Assembly (NCBI GenBank): GCA_963575745.1
Contig: CAUYUJ010015272.1
Coordinates: 1-64,000, forward strand
Source: Prorocentrum cordatum
Taxonomy: Eukaryota > Sar > Dinophyceae > Prorocentrales > Prorocentraceae
Direction of reading: 5' to 3'
Length of the DNA stretch: 64,000 nt
Part shown: positions 10,942-21,236 of the stretch, piece by piece
Layout of the letters: each line of letters begins with the position of its first letter
How positions within the stretch are numbered: position 1 is the first letter of the stretch
Program-made: the position numbers and the translations under genes
The notes under the pieces: generated by a model
What the model was told of the DNA's origin: nothing
Database searches by the model: none
The model's input: only the letters and a program-made list of their open reading frames with translations

Positions 10942-11578
10942 TGACTCGTCAGGAGAGGAAGAAGGGGTAGCAGATGCGGTCGGCCATGTTGACGTCGCAG
11001 TGATTCAAATCGACCTCGAAACAAGACCGTATATTGCCGGACCGGGGTCCCCATTCGGAATGGAACGTTCTCGGATCGAGGGTGCATTGCCACTTCTTAA
11101 AATACAAACAGATATCGGAGGAAGAGTTCAAGGAGCTCGAGCTGTCCACGGTGCGAGAGTGGAAAAGGACCTCGAGGAATTTGGGCTGGAACACGAGGAG
11201 TTAACTCACGAGGGCTTCCTCAGTCAGGGAAGGCGTAGCCTCCTCTTGGCGACGGACAGGTTTAAACGGGATCACCTGTCATCAATATCCCCGACACGAG
11301 CTCGTCTTATTGACGAACTGCGCAACGACAGACCCGTATTGGCAAGTCAACGTCTGGGCCGTGCGCTGATCAGCGACAGGCTGTCTGCCGATGCTGACTG
11401 TGAGGCCGATCCGCTCTTGGACTATTTTCGACGATTGTTTCCAGAAGAGCGCACCAGGGTGGATAATTACCTACGCGCCCGATATCACGCAATCGAGAGC
11501 GACCACTTGCCTGGACCAGACCATGCTGGTGCCAATGTACCCTCATTTGCGTCCCAAGCTTTACGCCATCGCGTGTGA
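10799..11578 (+). CDS. unrecognised protein overlapping the Tpt1-like piece
   Basis: A 259-codon frame with acidic and charged segments (DDSSGEEEGVADAVGHVDV; VEKDLEEFGLEHEELTHEG) and a helix-like C-terminal part (EADPLLDYFRRLFPEERTRV). Its last 190 bases overlap the start of the next frame, and the Tpt1-like homology takes over in that second frame near 11540. It is probably the N-terminal neighbour of that domain, displaced by an indel. Confidence 0.35.
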   Translation: MAEKHQPTSSKTRRNNTSSTWKKARVTPCQTGMRDKAICGILRRRHADDSSGEEEGVADAVGHVDVAVIQIDLETRPYIAGPGSPFGMERSRIEGALPLLKIQTDIGGRVQGARAVHGARVEKDLEEFGLEHEELTHEGFLSQGRRSLLLATDRFKRDHLSSISPTRARLIDELRNDRPVLASQRLGRALISDRLSADADCEADPLLDYFRRLFPEERTRVDNYLRARYHAIESDHLPGPDHAGANVPSFASQALRHRV

Positions 11579-12443
11579 GGTGGGACGCGAAGAGGCTCTG
11601 CGATTGGGCGGGCTGGTCCTCCACCTTCTCCGTCACAGCTCAGCCCATGTGCTGAGCTTGGGAGGATGGGTGGACGTGGATGTGCTGATACGAATGCTCA
11701 CAAACGTTGGCTGTGACCGCCCGTGGGCAAGATGTGTGCACGCCATCTCCGCGCTTAACCCAGAGGACGTGCAGATGCTGGGAGTAGAGATGGACACGGC
11801 AGACACTGGCCCAACATCCCGCCCCATGGACTGGGATGATAGCTTCGCCGCAGTCGTTCGCAAAGGGGTCGGAGCGTTTGAAATTGATGGCGATGCAGAC
11901 GCAGCCCCCGCCGACTGCGATGGGGAGCAGATCTTTGTGGTCCCCGCCATTCGCCCGCTCCTCGTCAGAGCTGTGTGTGGCGATTCACTGAGTACCATGT
12001 GTCCGCACAGGCAGAATGTGCGGCATGACCCGAACATGAGCGAGAAACACGGAGCACTTTTGTTGCCATTGGCCGCCGCGGACGTTCGGCATAGTCAGGG
12101 AGGCGAAGTGGCCCCCCTGTGCGAGGAAGCTACGGGCCTGCGTCAGCACGGAACCGTGGCTTTTACTGTCGCCTTGTCTCCACACGCGTCGAAGATCCAT
12201 GATCTAGACGCGCTGGAGGAGGTATACGAGCCTCTGTGCTATCAAGAAGCCAGAGAACTGGTTCAGCGAGACGACCGGAGAGTTCGCCTTGAACAGGCCG
12301 GTCTTTTTCCAACCTTCCTCCACCAGGACGGCATGTCGAGGGACTTCGACGGTGGCACCGGCAAGTCCGTGCTTGACTTCAACCCGACCATTATCGAAGA
12401 CAAGTACCTGGCCACTCTGAGCTCTGAGCTCCAGGCGCATTGA
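11391..12443 (+). CDS. putative RNA 2'-phosphotransferase-like (Tpt1/KptA) N-terminal segment
   Basis: Codons 73-103 read GGLVLHLLRHSSAHVLSL then GGWVDVDVLIRML. This matches the winged-helix start of Tpt1/KptA, LS..L..LLRH...l.l..dGwv.v..ll, an enzyme that removes the 2'-phosphate left by tRNA ligation using NAD+. The Arg-His pair of the LRH motif (codons 81-82), part of the known catalytic set, is kept. VRAVCGDS at codons 192-199 may correspond to IRAxQGHS, but the His is lost and the spacing is about 60 residues too long. HGT at 253-255 is out of expected context. Best read as a divergent, probably inactive domain in a retroelement polyprotein. Confidence 0.45.
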   Translation: MLTVRPIRSWTIFDDCFQKSAPGWIITYAPDITQSRATTCLDQTMLVPMYPHLRPKLYAIACEVGREEALRLGGLVLHLLRHSSAHVLSLGGWVDVDVLIRMLTNVGCDRPWARCVHAISALNPEDVQMLGVEMDTADTGPTSRPMDWDDSFAAVVRKGVGAFEIDGDADAAPADCDGEQIFVVPAIRPLLVRAVCGDSLSTMCPHRQNVRHDPNMSEKHGALLLPLAAADVRHSQGGEVAPLCEEATGLRQHGTVAFTVALSPHASKIHDLDALEEVYEPLCYQEARELVQRDDRRVRLEQAGLFPTFLHQDGMSRDFDGGTGKSVLDFNPTIIEDKYLATLSSELQAH

Positions 12444-12462
12444 GGCCAATCCGCATTGGATT

Positions 12463-13383
12463 TTGCCGACAGGTCAAACATTCACGGAAAAGCTTCCTGA
12501 CTGGGGCAATATTTGGCAGATCTTTGCGGAAACGGAAGCACCGAATGACAAAATATCGTGGCGCGTCATTTGCGACCAGCGCCTGACCATGCTGCAGGTC
12601 CTCCCCACCCATGAGACAGGTTGCGTCGACGTCCTGGAGCCCGATCAGTTGATGAGAGCCGGCCGCCATGAGGATCGGCTCGGCACTGTGTTATGGGAGG
12701 CAGTCAGGCAGCCCCCTAAGTGGGAGGGCGACGTATGCCTCGTTTGCCATCTGGGACACAAGTCCAGATATGGCAGGATGGCCATCCCATCCTGCCAAGA
12801 TGAGATTATCTATCAGGCGACTCCGTGGCAAATCAACCGAGTCTGTTCTGCAATTGATTGAAGAAGCGCCAGTGTGCTCAAAGATCCGAGGGTCGCCACA
12901 ACGTTCCATGGACGTGGCGGTAGGAAGAACAAACAAAAGACAAGAGCGGTCCATATACATAACTCAGATAGGACTCAGGCCCGCTGGCAAGAAAGCTGGA
13001 AGCAAGACAACTCGAGGGCGGCGCTGGCGCGCTATTAAGCCGCAGTGTCGGATAAAAAAGCTACCCTTTCAGCGGAAAGGTCGGTGCCCGCCTGGGTTCC
13101 ATTATCACCTAAGGTCAAACGCCCTGCCCATGGCAATGAGGCGCGCGAAGTCACAGGCCACAAACTGGCACGCTGGTGGATGATGTACCAGCAGTATCGC
13201 GGCTGGCGACCTACTGGCTTCAATGCAACATGCCCGTCCTGGACATGGTGGGCATATTTGTCCAGACAGGTGGATCAGACTGATTTTGGCGCAGACATGA
13301 GCGTCCTCGACGTCTTCGATTGGGATACTACGGACCCCGAAGCTCGCGAGAAGCACGATCCCAGCGCGGGATGGGAGGCCTAG
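12463..13383 (+). CDS. unrecognised protein pieces downstream of the Tpt1-like segment
   Basis: Two plus-strand frames (12463-12861 and 13045-13383) with protein-like content: LPDWGNIWQIFAETEAPNDK, CLVCHLGHKSRYGRM with a CxxC, then VTGHKLARWWMMYQQYRGW, CPSWTWWAYLSRQVDQTDFG and VLDVFDWDTTDPEAREKHD. The region between them (12862-13044) is open in a third frame but Lys/Arg-rich and unconvincing. Tryptophan is unusually frequent. No family is recognised. Confidence 0.35.
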
Positions 13384-13420
13384 TGCCACGACCACCGCTA
13401 CGATATGCCGCAGACGCTGA

Positions 13421-14885
13421 ATGAACTTTGGCGTGGTATTCAAGATGCTATTGGCAGCCACTGGCAACCGAGTGAAGAATTGGCCGGCATCGAGGAGGAA
13501 GGAAAACTATGAAAACCTTCAGAGGACAAGAGCGCGTCGCTCGGCCTCGGTCCGGCCATCTGCCCCTGCCCACGGCAGACGTGGCAGGTTGCGCAGTCGC
13601 AAGAGGCGTGTCCGATCAGAAGATGCGCCGAGAGCATTTGGAGGACGCGCCATGCGCAAACGGGGCAGATCCTGCGCCCCGCATCGCAGGACTCACCATG
13701 CTGACAACATGCAACCTATCGATGTGCACAGCATCCAGAGGGCGGCCGAGGAGCTCGTTGCGTACGTCGCCGCCCATGAGGGGCCAGAAGAGCACCACCG
13801 CGCGACTACCGTAGCCACCGGCGAGGCAAAGAGGCGCCGGATGTGGTACGAGCCGCCCGAATTCTCCGCTTACGATCCAGACGACATGGATGTCGGAACA
13901 AATCCACAGGCTTGCCATCGAGCTTGCCAAAGACTTCGACTGGACAGAGATCGACGTAGCGGTTGCTGATGAGGACGCCATGCGCGCGCATCTTGAAGAA
14001 GTCGATCAGTGCCGAACCGATCTGTTGCGCGAAGTCAGCCTACTCAGGGCGCATCGTGAGGCACTGCGTCTGGCGCACAGAGATATCTACCGGCATCGGA
14101 CAGACATACCGCCAGTCTCCACTGATGCCCACAAGATTGAGGCGTGCATGCAGTACCTGCAGCAGTCGCGGGCGACGGCACCCAGGCGCGGCCTGCAGCT
14201 GACGCCCGACACTTTCCAAAGCGCCGCCGTTGAACGGTGGCTGCTGCGCGTGTGCGAGGCTGCGGTATATGCCGTGAAAATGTGGCAACGGCACTGGGTG
14301 GCGACGCTAGAACCAGAACAAGAGCGCCCCACCTCCCGACTGCCCGCGGCACGAGAGGCGCGGAGAAACCAACCGCAAGCAACGGCCGCCAGGGCGGCCC
14401 GCTCTGCAAGCCGCAAACGCGCCCTCACTAGATCTTCAGTACAGGAGGACAGGGCGGCCGCGTCCTCGCGGAAGGGGCACGGCAAAGGCAGCCCCTCGAG
14501 TGGCGCGGCCCCGCCGCCTTCAGAGGCAGCAGAGACAGGAAAGGGCAAACGAGCCCGCGAGAAGGGGGGCGGCCGTGCAGCGTCCCCTCCTGCGGTGCGG
14601 TCGTGCCACTATGCGGATTTCCGCCGATCGGCCCCGAGTGGTGCCGCTCCATCCGCGCCCCAGCGCAATCAGCCCGAACCAGCTCCACGCCCATGGCGTG
14701 ATCGGAGGCAAAGCCAACCCCCAGTTGACCACGCCTGGAGTGCGTGGCGGGGCTCCTCCATCCGAGCCAGGAGCAAGGGGCCGGGCAAGCATGACCGCGG
14801 CAAGGGCGGTCATGAGAGCTGGGGCGATCGCCGCCACGACGCCAGAGATTACCCATGGCGACGCGGCGACGGATGGAACTGGTGA
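13421..14885 (+). CDS. coiled-coil protein with a basic Gly/Lys/Arg tail (possible gag-like protein)
   Basis: Frame 13421-13969 passes by overlap into 13890-14885. Protein-like parts are IQRAAEELVAYVAAHEGPEE, then EQIHRLAIELAKDFDWTEID and a helical stretch LLREVSLLRAHREALRLAHR, then LLRVCEAAVYAVKMWQRHWV. From about 14350 it becomes Arg/Ala/Lys-rich, ending in KGPGKHDRGKGGHESWGDRR and WRRGDGWNW before the stop at 14883-14885. A helical body with a basic glycine-rich tail suits a nucleic-acid-binding structural protein such as a retroelement gag, but no zinc knuckle is present. It closes the plus-strand coding tract. Confidence 0.4.
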
Positions 14886-15424
14886 TAGCACCAGGCGCCC
14901 ATTGCGCACTGGTGGCTAAACCAGCACAAACACCATACGCCCATGGCTAAATGGTGATTGCGACGTGGCGAGCTGGGCTGCTGACGGCTTTGAGAGCCTC
15001 GCGCCCGCGCCTGCCTGAATTTGGCGCCGTCGGAGACGTTAGGTCCCGATGGTGCTACGTCGGCCCTGGCCGGCCGCTGCGGCTGGGCCGCCGCGGGGGG
15101 AGTCGTTACCATGCGCTCCTTGCCGCCGCATATGTGCACATATGCATTTACTTGAACACGGTGTTGGCCGCTCCCTAGCTGTTTGGGTTCGGAGGGAAAT
15201 AAAACGCGCGCGCGCCCCGCAGTCTCTTTCGTTCCCTATCCGCTTAACGGACAGTCTAACTTCATACTTCTACGGCTTTCGCCGTTCTCTTGGCCGCCAT
15301 GGTCTCTCGGGAATCCTCGAGCCCATGACGTTCCTTGGAAACTACGCTGAAAGCACTGAACTTACTACCTGAATATCCTGATGATATTGGCCCTGTTGGG
15401 CTTAACTTGGGTAAAGATGGGAAG
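14886..15424. other. non-coding interval between the coding tract and microsatellites
   Basis: No credible gene. It contains an 18-bp perfect palindrome at 15128-15145 and a direct near-repeat (cacTGGTGGCTAAAccagc / ccCATGGCTAAATgg) at about 14908-14955. Terminal repeats were looked for and not found by eye. Confidence 0.5.
15128..15145. repeat. 18-bp perfect palindrome
   Basis: GCATATGTGCACATATGC equals its own reverse complement. Isolated in the interval following the plus-strand coding tract. Confidence 0.9.
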
Positions 15425-15499
15425 CTGAGGAAGTGGTGGAGGAGGAGGAGGAGGAGCAGGTGGAGAAGCAGGAGGAGGACGAGGAGGAGGAGGAGGAAC

Positions 15500-15547
<48 letters not shown>

Positions 15548-16372
15548 CTGATGATGATGATGATGATGATGTTGATGATGATGATGATGATGATGACGAT
15601 GCTGATGATGTTGGTGATGATGATGATGAGGAGGAGGAGGAGGAGGAAGAGGGGGAGGAACAGGAGGAGGAGGAGGAGCAGGAGGAAGAGGAGCAGGAGC
15701 AGGAGGAGGAGGAGGAGGGACAGGAGGAAGACGAGGAGGAATACGAGGAAGAGGGGGAGGAGGAGGCGTTGGAGGAGGAGGAGGACGAAGAGGAGGAGGA
15801 GGAGGAAGAGGAGGGAGGAGGAGGAGAGAGGAGGCGGAGGGAGGAGAGGAGTAGGAGGAGAAGGAGGAGGAGGGAGGAGGAGGAGGAGGAGGAGGAGGAG
15901 GAGGGGAGGAGGAGGAGGAGGAGGAGGAGGAGGAGGAGGAGGAGGAGGAGGAGGAGGAGGAGGAGGAGGAGGAGGAGGAGGAGGAGGAGGAGGAGGAGGA
16001 GGAGGACAGGAGGGAGGACAGGAGGAGATGATGAGGAGGAGGAGGAGGAGGAGGAGGAGGAGGAGGAGGAGGAGGAGGAGGAGGAGGAGGAGGAGAGGAG
16101 GAGGAGGGAGGAGGAGGAGGAGGAGGAGGAGGAGGAGGAGGAGGAGGAGGAGGAGGAGGAGGAGGAGGGAGGAGGGAGGAGGAGGAGGAGGAGGAGAGGA
16201 GGAGGAGGAGGAGGAGGAGGGGGAGGAGCACGAGGAGGAGGAGGAGGAGGAAGAGGAGGAGGAGGAGGAGGAGGAGGAGGAGGAGGAGGAGGAGGAGCAG
16301 GAGGAGGAGGAGGAGGAGGAGGAGGAGGAGGAGGAGGAGGAGGAGGAGGAGGAGGAGGAGGAGGAGGATGAG
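15425..16372. repeat. (GGA)n microsatellite with a (GAT)n island
   Basis: Almost pure GGA/GGAGAA triplets for about 950 bp, with GAT repeats at about 15498-15632. Six frames are open over hundreds of codons as poly-Gly, Arg, Glu, Leu, Pro or Ser; none is a gene. Confidence 0.97.
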
Positions 16373-17230
16373 AACGAATACCATTACTAATAATAATAAT
16401 AGTAATAATCATAATAATACTAATAATAGTAGTACACATATTAAGAAGAAGAATAACAAGAATAAGAAGAACAATGAGAATCATAATAAGAAGAAGGAAG
16501 AATAATAAACAGCATAAGAAGAATACTCATAACAATAATAATAATACTAATAATACGAACACGAATATGAATCATAATAAGAAGAAGACGAATACTAAGA
16601 AGAAGAAGAATAAGAAGACGCAGAATAATAACAATAAGAAACCGACGAAGAAGACGAAAACACATCAGAATAATATTCAGAACAAGAAGAATATCACGAA
16701 CCATACTAAGAAGAAAACGCATACGAATAATAATGATAAGACGAATAATTATACTAAGAAACACTAATAATAATAACAAGAATAAAACTCAGAAGAAGCA
16801 TAAGCAGAAGCAGAAACATAAGCAGAAACATAAGAATAACACAAATCAGAAGCAGAAACATAATAATAATAATAATACTAAGAATGAGAAGAAGAGGCCG
16901 AATCATAATACTACGGAAAACATAATAATAAGAATAAGACGAATAAGAAGAATACGGCCAATACTAATATTGATAAGAATAAGAAGAAGACTATTAATAA
17001 CCATATTAATAACAATAATATTAATAATATTAATAACATTAGTAACAATAATACTGATAATAATAATACTAATAATAATAATATTAATAATAATAATACT
17101 AACAATAATATTCATATTAACAATACTAATAAGAAGAATAATAATAATAGTAAAATAATAATACACACAATAATAAGAATACTAATAATAATAAGAATAG
17201 TAATGATAAGAAGAAGAATAAGAAGAGGAA
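16373..17230. repeat. AT-rich degenerate triplet repeat (AAT/AAG/ACT)
   Basis: Triplets AAT, AAG, AAC, ACT and ATT with almost no G/C runs. It abruptly follows the GGA tract and is followed by GGA again. The open frames are Asn/Lys- or Ile/Leu-rich and not genes. Confidence 0.93.
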
Positions 17231-17302
17231 TCATAATAATAAGCAGAAGGAGGAGGAGGAGGAGCAGGAGGAAGGCGAGGAGGAAGACGAGGAGGAAGAC
17301 GA

Positions 17303-17333
<31 letters not shown>

Positions 17334-17377
17334 GATGAGGAGGAAGAGGAAGAGGTTGAGGAGGAGGCGGAGGGGGA
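17231..17377. repeat. (GGA)n microsatellite
   Basis: GGA/GAGGAA triplets continue after the AT-rich tract and end where unique sequence starts at about 17378. Confidence 0.95.
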
Positions 17378-18470
17378 AAATGCCATGAGGTTCTTGGTGC
17401 TTTTGGAAGGCCCCAGACTTCCAGATTTTTCGGGCCTTAACCCGTCGGCTACATTGGCCACGTGGTTTCATGTCGCGGAGACAGCGTTTTGCCAGGTTCA
17501 AAGCATCTCGGCCGAATTAGGGTCTCTGGGTCTCTCGTGTGGCTGCAAGTTTCTGCTCTTCCCCCTGCAAGCTGCGTGTGATCAGGGGCCTCAATGGCGG
17601 CCTGATCTCGCCACACATGGGTGGCTATCTGTTCGCCGGCTCGCAACTTTGCACTTCAGACCCAAGCCTTCTTGCGGGAGCAGCGCGGGGCGCGTCCACG
17701 GACATTACGCTGGCCATGGCGTTGGCGCTGCGAGCATGCTTCCCTCTTACGTACCAGGGCACGATATCGGGGTGACCTCCCCCCCTCCTCGAAGAGGGTC
17801 CTGTTCAGTCAGGGCCCGTCGACGGAGACCTGGTGTGCATGTTGCTCGGGTGCCCGCCGTGGGGTGCCTCTTACCAGGGTGCCTGATGCGGTGTTTTGGT
17901 GCTTCCTCTGCGGCCGCATGCGAAATTGCGGGCGCACACAGCGGCCCGCGTAGCGCCCGCCTGATGGGAGGCACGGCAGCACTCGCTCCGCTCGCTGACG
18001 CCGACGCTAGCGCTGCGAGCCCGCCCTCCCCCCCGCCGCTCACGGCGCCACCGCAGCGTCCACAGGGTTCCTGCTCTCGCGCCACGCGACGGCGACGACG
18101 CGCTCGACTTTTTGTGAGCAGCCGTCCCCGCCATCGCGCCCACTGTCCCGCCGCGGATTATGGACACCGTTTCACCCGTGGCCTCCTCCACCTGCTCCCC
18201 TGCTGCTGCTGCTTCTGCGGCCGCGCCTCCTCCTCGTCCTCCTCGTCCTGGTCCTTCTCCTCCCGTTCCGCATCCGTCCCCTCCAACTTTGGCACCTGCT
18301 GCCTGGCCTCCCCCCCCCTCTCCTCCCCCATTCCTAACCGCCCCCAGGCAACCGTCTGCAAAGCCGGGGCTCGGGCTGGCGGCGGCGATTAATCTGGAGG
18401 AGGCCCCAGTGATTCTCGAAACGAGCTGACCAACCTTCGACCCAGACTACAGCGAGGAGGAGTGGGAGGA
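17378..18470. other. GC-rich sequence without a recognisable gene
   Basis: A plus-strand frame is open from the GGA tract to 18392, but its translation is Ala/Arg/Pro/Cys-rich, unlike a conserved protein. At 17395-17415 the string TGCTTTTGGAAGGCCC resembles the 3'-end signature of the SL-headed retrocopies, without a tail or minisatellite after it. Pyrimidine-rich (CCT)n-like sequence occupies about 18185-18350. Confidence 0.45.
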
Positions 18471-18946
18471 CCAGCAGGAGGAGGAGGAGGAGGAGGAGGT
18501 TGGCTGATGGGGTGGGGGAGTGGGGGGAGTGGGACCGGGAAGATCAGGAGGAAGAAGAGGAAAGAGGACAATTGAAGAGGAGGTGCCAGGTTGCTGGCGC
18601 ACACGACGCACACGCTGAAGTTCACGACCCCCACGCCAGCGAGCATGCGGATGGTGATGCAGACCACGCCAGCGAGGTTGAGGAGGGTCATGCAGTCGTC
18701 AGTCACGGAGATGGCGATCATGGAGATGGCGACCATGAAGATAGCGTCCACGATATCTGCCACGAAGCTGCTGACCATGGAGATGACACGACTGCGGAGC
18801 AGGATGCCAGGATGAGCAGGAAGATGAGACTGGGGTGCAGTAAATACCACCAGGAGGAGCAGGAGCGGGGAACGTGGGGAGCACGAGGACAAGGAAGAGG
18901 AGGGGCTGGAAGGAGGAGGAACTAATATGACCCGGATTTGGGCCAC
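18389..18946 (-). CDS. possible minus-strand hydrophobic protein fragment
   Basis: A 185-codon minus-strand frame. Its middle reads VISMVSSFVADIVDAIFMV, AISMIAISVTDDCMTLLNLA and GVVCITIRMLAGVGVVNFSV, compatible with two or three membrane helices. The ends are Ser/Pro- and Leu-rich translations of GGA repeats, so any real unit is only about 18590-18850. The plus strand gives Met/Thr-rich nonsense. It could be a fragment of a membrane protein or a chance product of a repeated GATG-like pattern on the other strand. Confidence 0.25.
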   Translation of the reverse strand: MAQIRVILVPPPSSPSSSLSSCSPRSPLLLLLVVFTAPQSHLPAHPGILLRSRVISMVSSFVADIVDAIFMVAISMIAISVTDDCMTLLNLAGVVCITIRMLAGVGVVNFSVCVVCASNLAPPLQLSSFLFFLLIFPVPLPPLPHPISQPPPPPPPPAGPPTPPRCSLGRRLVSSFRESLGPPPD

Positions 18947-18949
18947 CAG

Positions 18950-19090
18950 CTGTTGAAGGAAGAGGAGGGGGAGGAGGAGGGGGAGGAGGAGGAGGAGGAG
19001 GAGGAGGAGGAGGAGGAGGAGGAGGAGGGAATTGGAGGATGAGGAGGAGGAGGAGGAGGAGCGAGAAGGAGAAGGGGGAGTAAGAGGATG
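18950..19090. repeat. (GGA)n microsatellite
   Basis: GAGGAGGGGGAGGAGG triplets interrupted by one unique stretch; Pro/Ser/Leu-coding on the other strand. Confidence 0.95.
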
Positions 19091-19508
19091 AGGAGGAGTG
19101 TTGATCTATACGCTTGCGCCACATCCGCCGACTTCTTGTTGTTTGGCGTTGTGGAGGCCACCACGGCGGTCGCGAGGGCTGCTTTGGACCGTTTGGAAGG
19201 CTGCACGTGGGCCTTTGTCGCCGACGAGTTGTGGTTGTTGTGCCTTGTTCTTGAGGGTCCTTGGGAGCCTCGTGGGGGCTTCTCGGGTGCTGCTTGGTGC
19301 CTCCAGGAACTCTCTTGCAGTCGCGAGGGCTCGACACGGGCCCGTTCGGGTGAGCATTTGCGACGGACACTTCAAATGGACCACACGAAACGAACCGACG
19401 GAGAGCAAGAGGGAGGGCGAAGATTATGAGAAAGAAATGGTGGAAAATAGGAAGAAGGGGAGGAGTGGAAGGGGGCTTTGTGCGGGCTCCCACGCTGTGA
19501 AACATCGA

Positions 19509-20094
19509 ATGGCCTTAGCGCTCTCCGGGGAGTCGGCGGCGATGTCGGCAGCGCAGAGGAAACGCAACACAGCTGGGGCGAGACTCTGCATGAACTGCGC
19601 AGTGGAGCGGGGGGAAACGGTGCTGCGAGCAAATTATGAGTCCGCAGACGGCAAACGAAACGCCGAGGCGGACGCGAAGCCGCTGACGTGCCCGGCGTGC
19701 GGGGAATCGTGTTCGCACACGGAAGATGTGAAGAAGGAGCAAGTGGAGTATCCTTGGGCGAAGAAATGTGCCAGAGTTGTGTGCGAGGACTTTAGCAAAC
19801 GCGGCATAACCGCGAAGGGAGTGGCCGATGCGGCAACATGGCTTGAGCGAGAACTGACGCGCGCGGCGTGCAGCCCGAAGTTCCCGCGGCTGGGCCATCC
19901 AGGCAGCGCGCAGGAGGCGGCGCACTTCACAGAAAGGGGCGAAAGTAGCGTGCGCAGACTGCAAAGAGCGCGCGTTCACGGTGCGCTCCGGAGACGGGAA
20001 TGAATTTTCGGGGAGGTTTGGGAAGAAATGTCCGAAGTCTGCGTATGTAGAGAAGAAGAGCTTTTTGCGTGTTCATACGGGAGTGGCACATTGA
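19509..20094 (+). CDS. small CxxC-rich putative zinc-binding protein, one frameshift
   Basis: Starts at ATG 19509 or 19542. The first frame holds ARLCMNCAVERGE, KPLTCPACGESCSHTED, then EYPWAKKCARVVCEDF and GVADAATWLERELTRAAC. Near 19940 sensible sequence moves one frame: VACADCKERAFTVRSGDG, GRFGKKCPKSAYVEKKSF, ending VHTGVAH with a stop at 20092-20094. Three CxxC pairs and extra Cys/His residues suggest zinc binding; the second half looks like a loose repeat of the first. It is not repeat-coded and sits between GGA tracts, so it may be a host gene fragment. No family is recognised. Confidence 0.45.
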
Positions 20095-20224
20095 AGTGCA
20101 GATCGCGCGCGTGATTGCGGAAGCCTCCTATTGCGCGCAAGTGGCGGCTGTCGATGCTCTGCGGGCTCGAACATGGGGGCAGAAAGGGGCGGTGGAAGAC
20201 GATAAGCTTGGCCATAATGCAAGG

Positions 20225-20432
20225 AGGCGGGGGAGGAGGAGGAGGAGGATGTGGAGGGGGAGGAGGAGGAGGAGGAGGAGGAGGAGGAGGAGGAGGAGGA
20301 GGAGGAGGAGGAGGAGGAGGAGGAGGAGGAGGAGGAGGAGGAGGAGGAGGAGGAGGAAGGGGAGGAGAAAGAGGAGGATGAGAAGGAAGAGGAGGATCAG
20401 GAGGAGGAGGAGGAGGAGGAGGAGGAGGACCA
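20225..20432. repeat. (GGA)n microsatellite
   Basis: Near-pure GGA, opening all frames as poly-Gly, Arg, Glu, Leu or Pro. Confidence 0.97.
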
Positions 20433-20636
20433 GTGTAAGCCAAAGAGTCATCAACGATGTTGGATTACACCCTCCCTCCAAACTCCCTCTTCATAGGTCC
20501 CTACAACGGTTCGTTTCCTCTTAGGGAACTGCCTCGTTGGAAGACAAGCCTCGTTGAAAGACAACTGTTTGAACACTTTGAAGCATGCCACCACATTTTC
20601 TCGGGATGCCAATGCCGCGGATTAACCTGACTGTTG

Positions 20637-21200
20637 CGTCTTGACGATCCTCAATCGCGCCGAAACGCTATTCCTGGGACGTTAGCACCGCGAGCCAACA
20701 TAGCTTTGGCACCTTCATAAGCCAGAATCATTCCAAAACGTACTTTCTGGTATGTTATTCATGGGTACCCGTGAAGTGTTGGCAATTTGTAAAGACGAGT
20801 GTGCGCGGCGCTAAGGCGAGATCCACCTTTTGAAAAGGAGCCGCCCTCGATCCGTGAAACTTTGACATGTGTATAAGCGAATATGCGCGGCGCGAATGCG
20901 AACACCAAATTTGGAAAACGACTCTCCCTCAATCCGTGAAGCTCTTGCAATGTTTGAAGACGAATTTGCGCGGCGCGAAGGCGAGAGCCACATGTTGAAA
21001 ATCACCCGCCTTAAATGCGTGAGACTCTCGTAACGTTTTAAGACGAATGTGCGCGGCGCTAAGGCGAGAACCACATGCTGAACACGACCCGCCCTCCATC
21101 GGTGAAACGGTTGTCAGCTTTGAAACTGTAGGGCTGTAGGGTCACACGTGGTGAGGACGTCTCAGGCGAAACGCCAAGCCCGCCCTAAAAACTGCCCCGG
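20637..21200 (+). repeat. dispersed 83-bp tandem family, copy 1 (four units)
   Basis: Opens with GCGTCTTGACGATCCTCAAT. Four units of about 83 bp follow (starts near 20779, 20862, 20943 and 21026), each containing AAGACGAATGTGCGCGGCGC, AAGGCGAGA-CCACAT and CGCCCTC-ATCCGTGAA. It closes with GTGAGGACGTCTCAGGCGAA. A second copy of the same order lies at 63228-63560. Both are followed by GGA microsatellite. Confidence 0.85.
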
Positions 21201-21236
21201 GGTGCGACACGGAAGCGCTATTCATAGGAAACGGAA

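Noticed and set aside
13808-13817. CCGTAGCCA string as a possible SL start
   Set aside because: Match ends after nine bases and the position is inside coding-like sequence.
15335-16484. Frames over 300 codons on both strands in the GGA tract
   Set aside because: Poly-Gly, Arg, Glu, Leu, Pro and Ser from a pure triplet repeat; all six frames are open.
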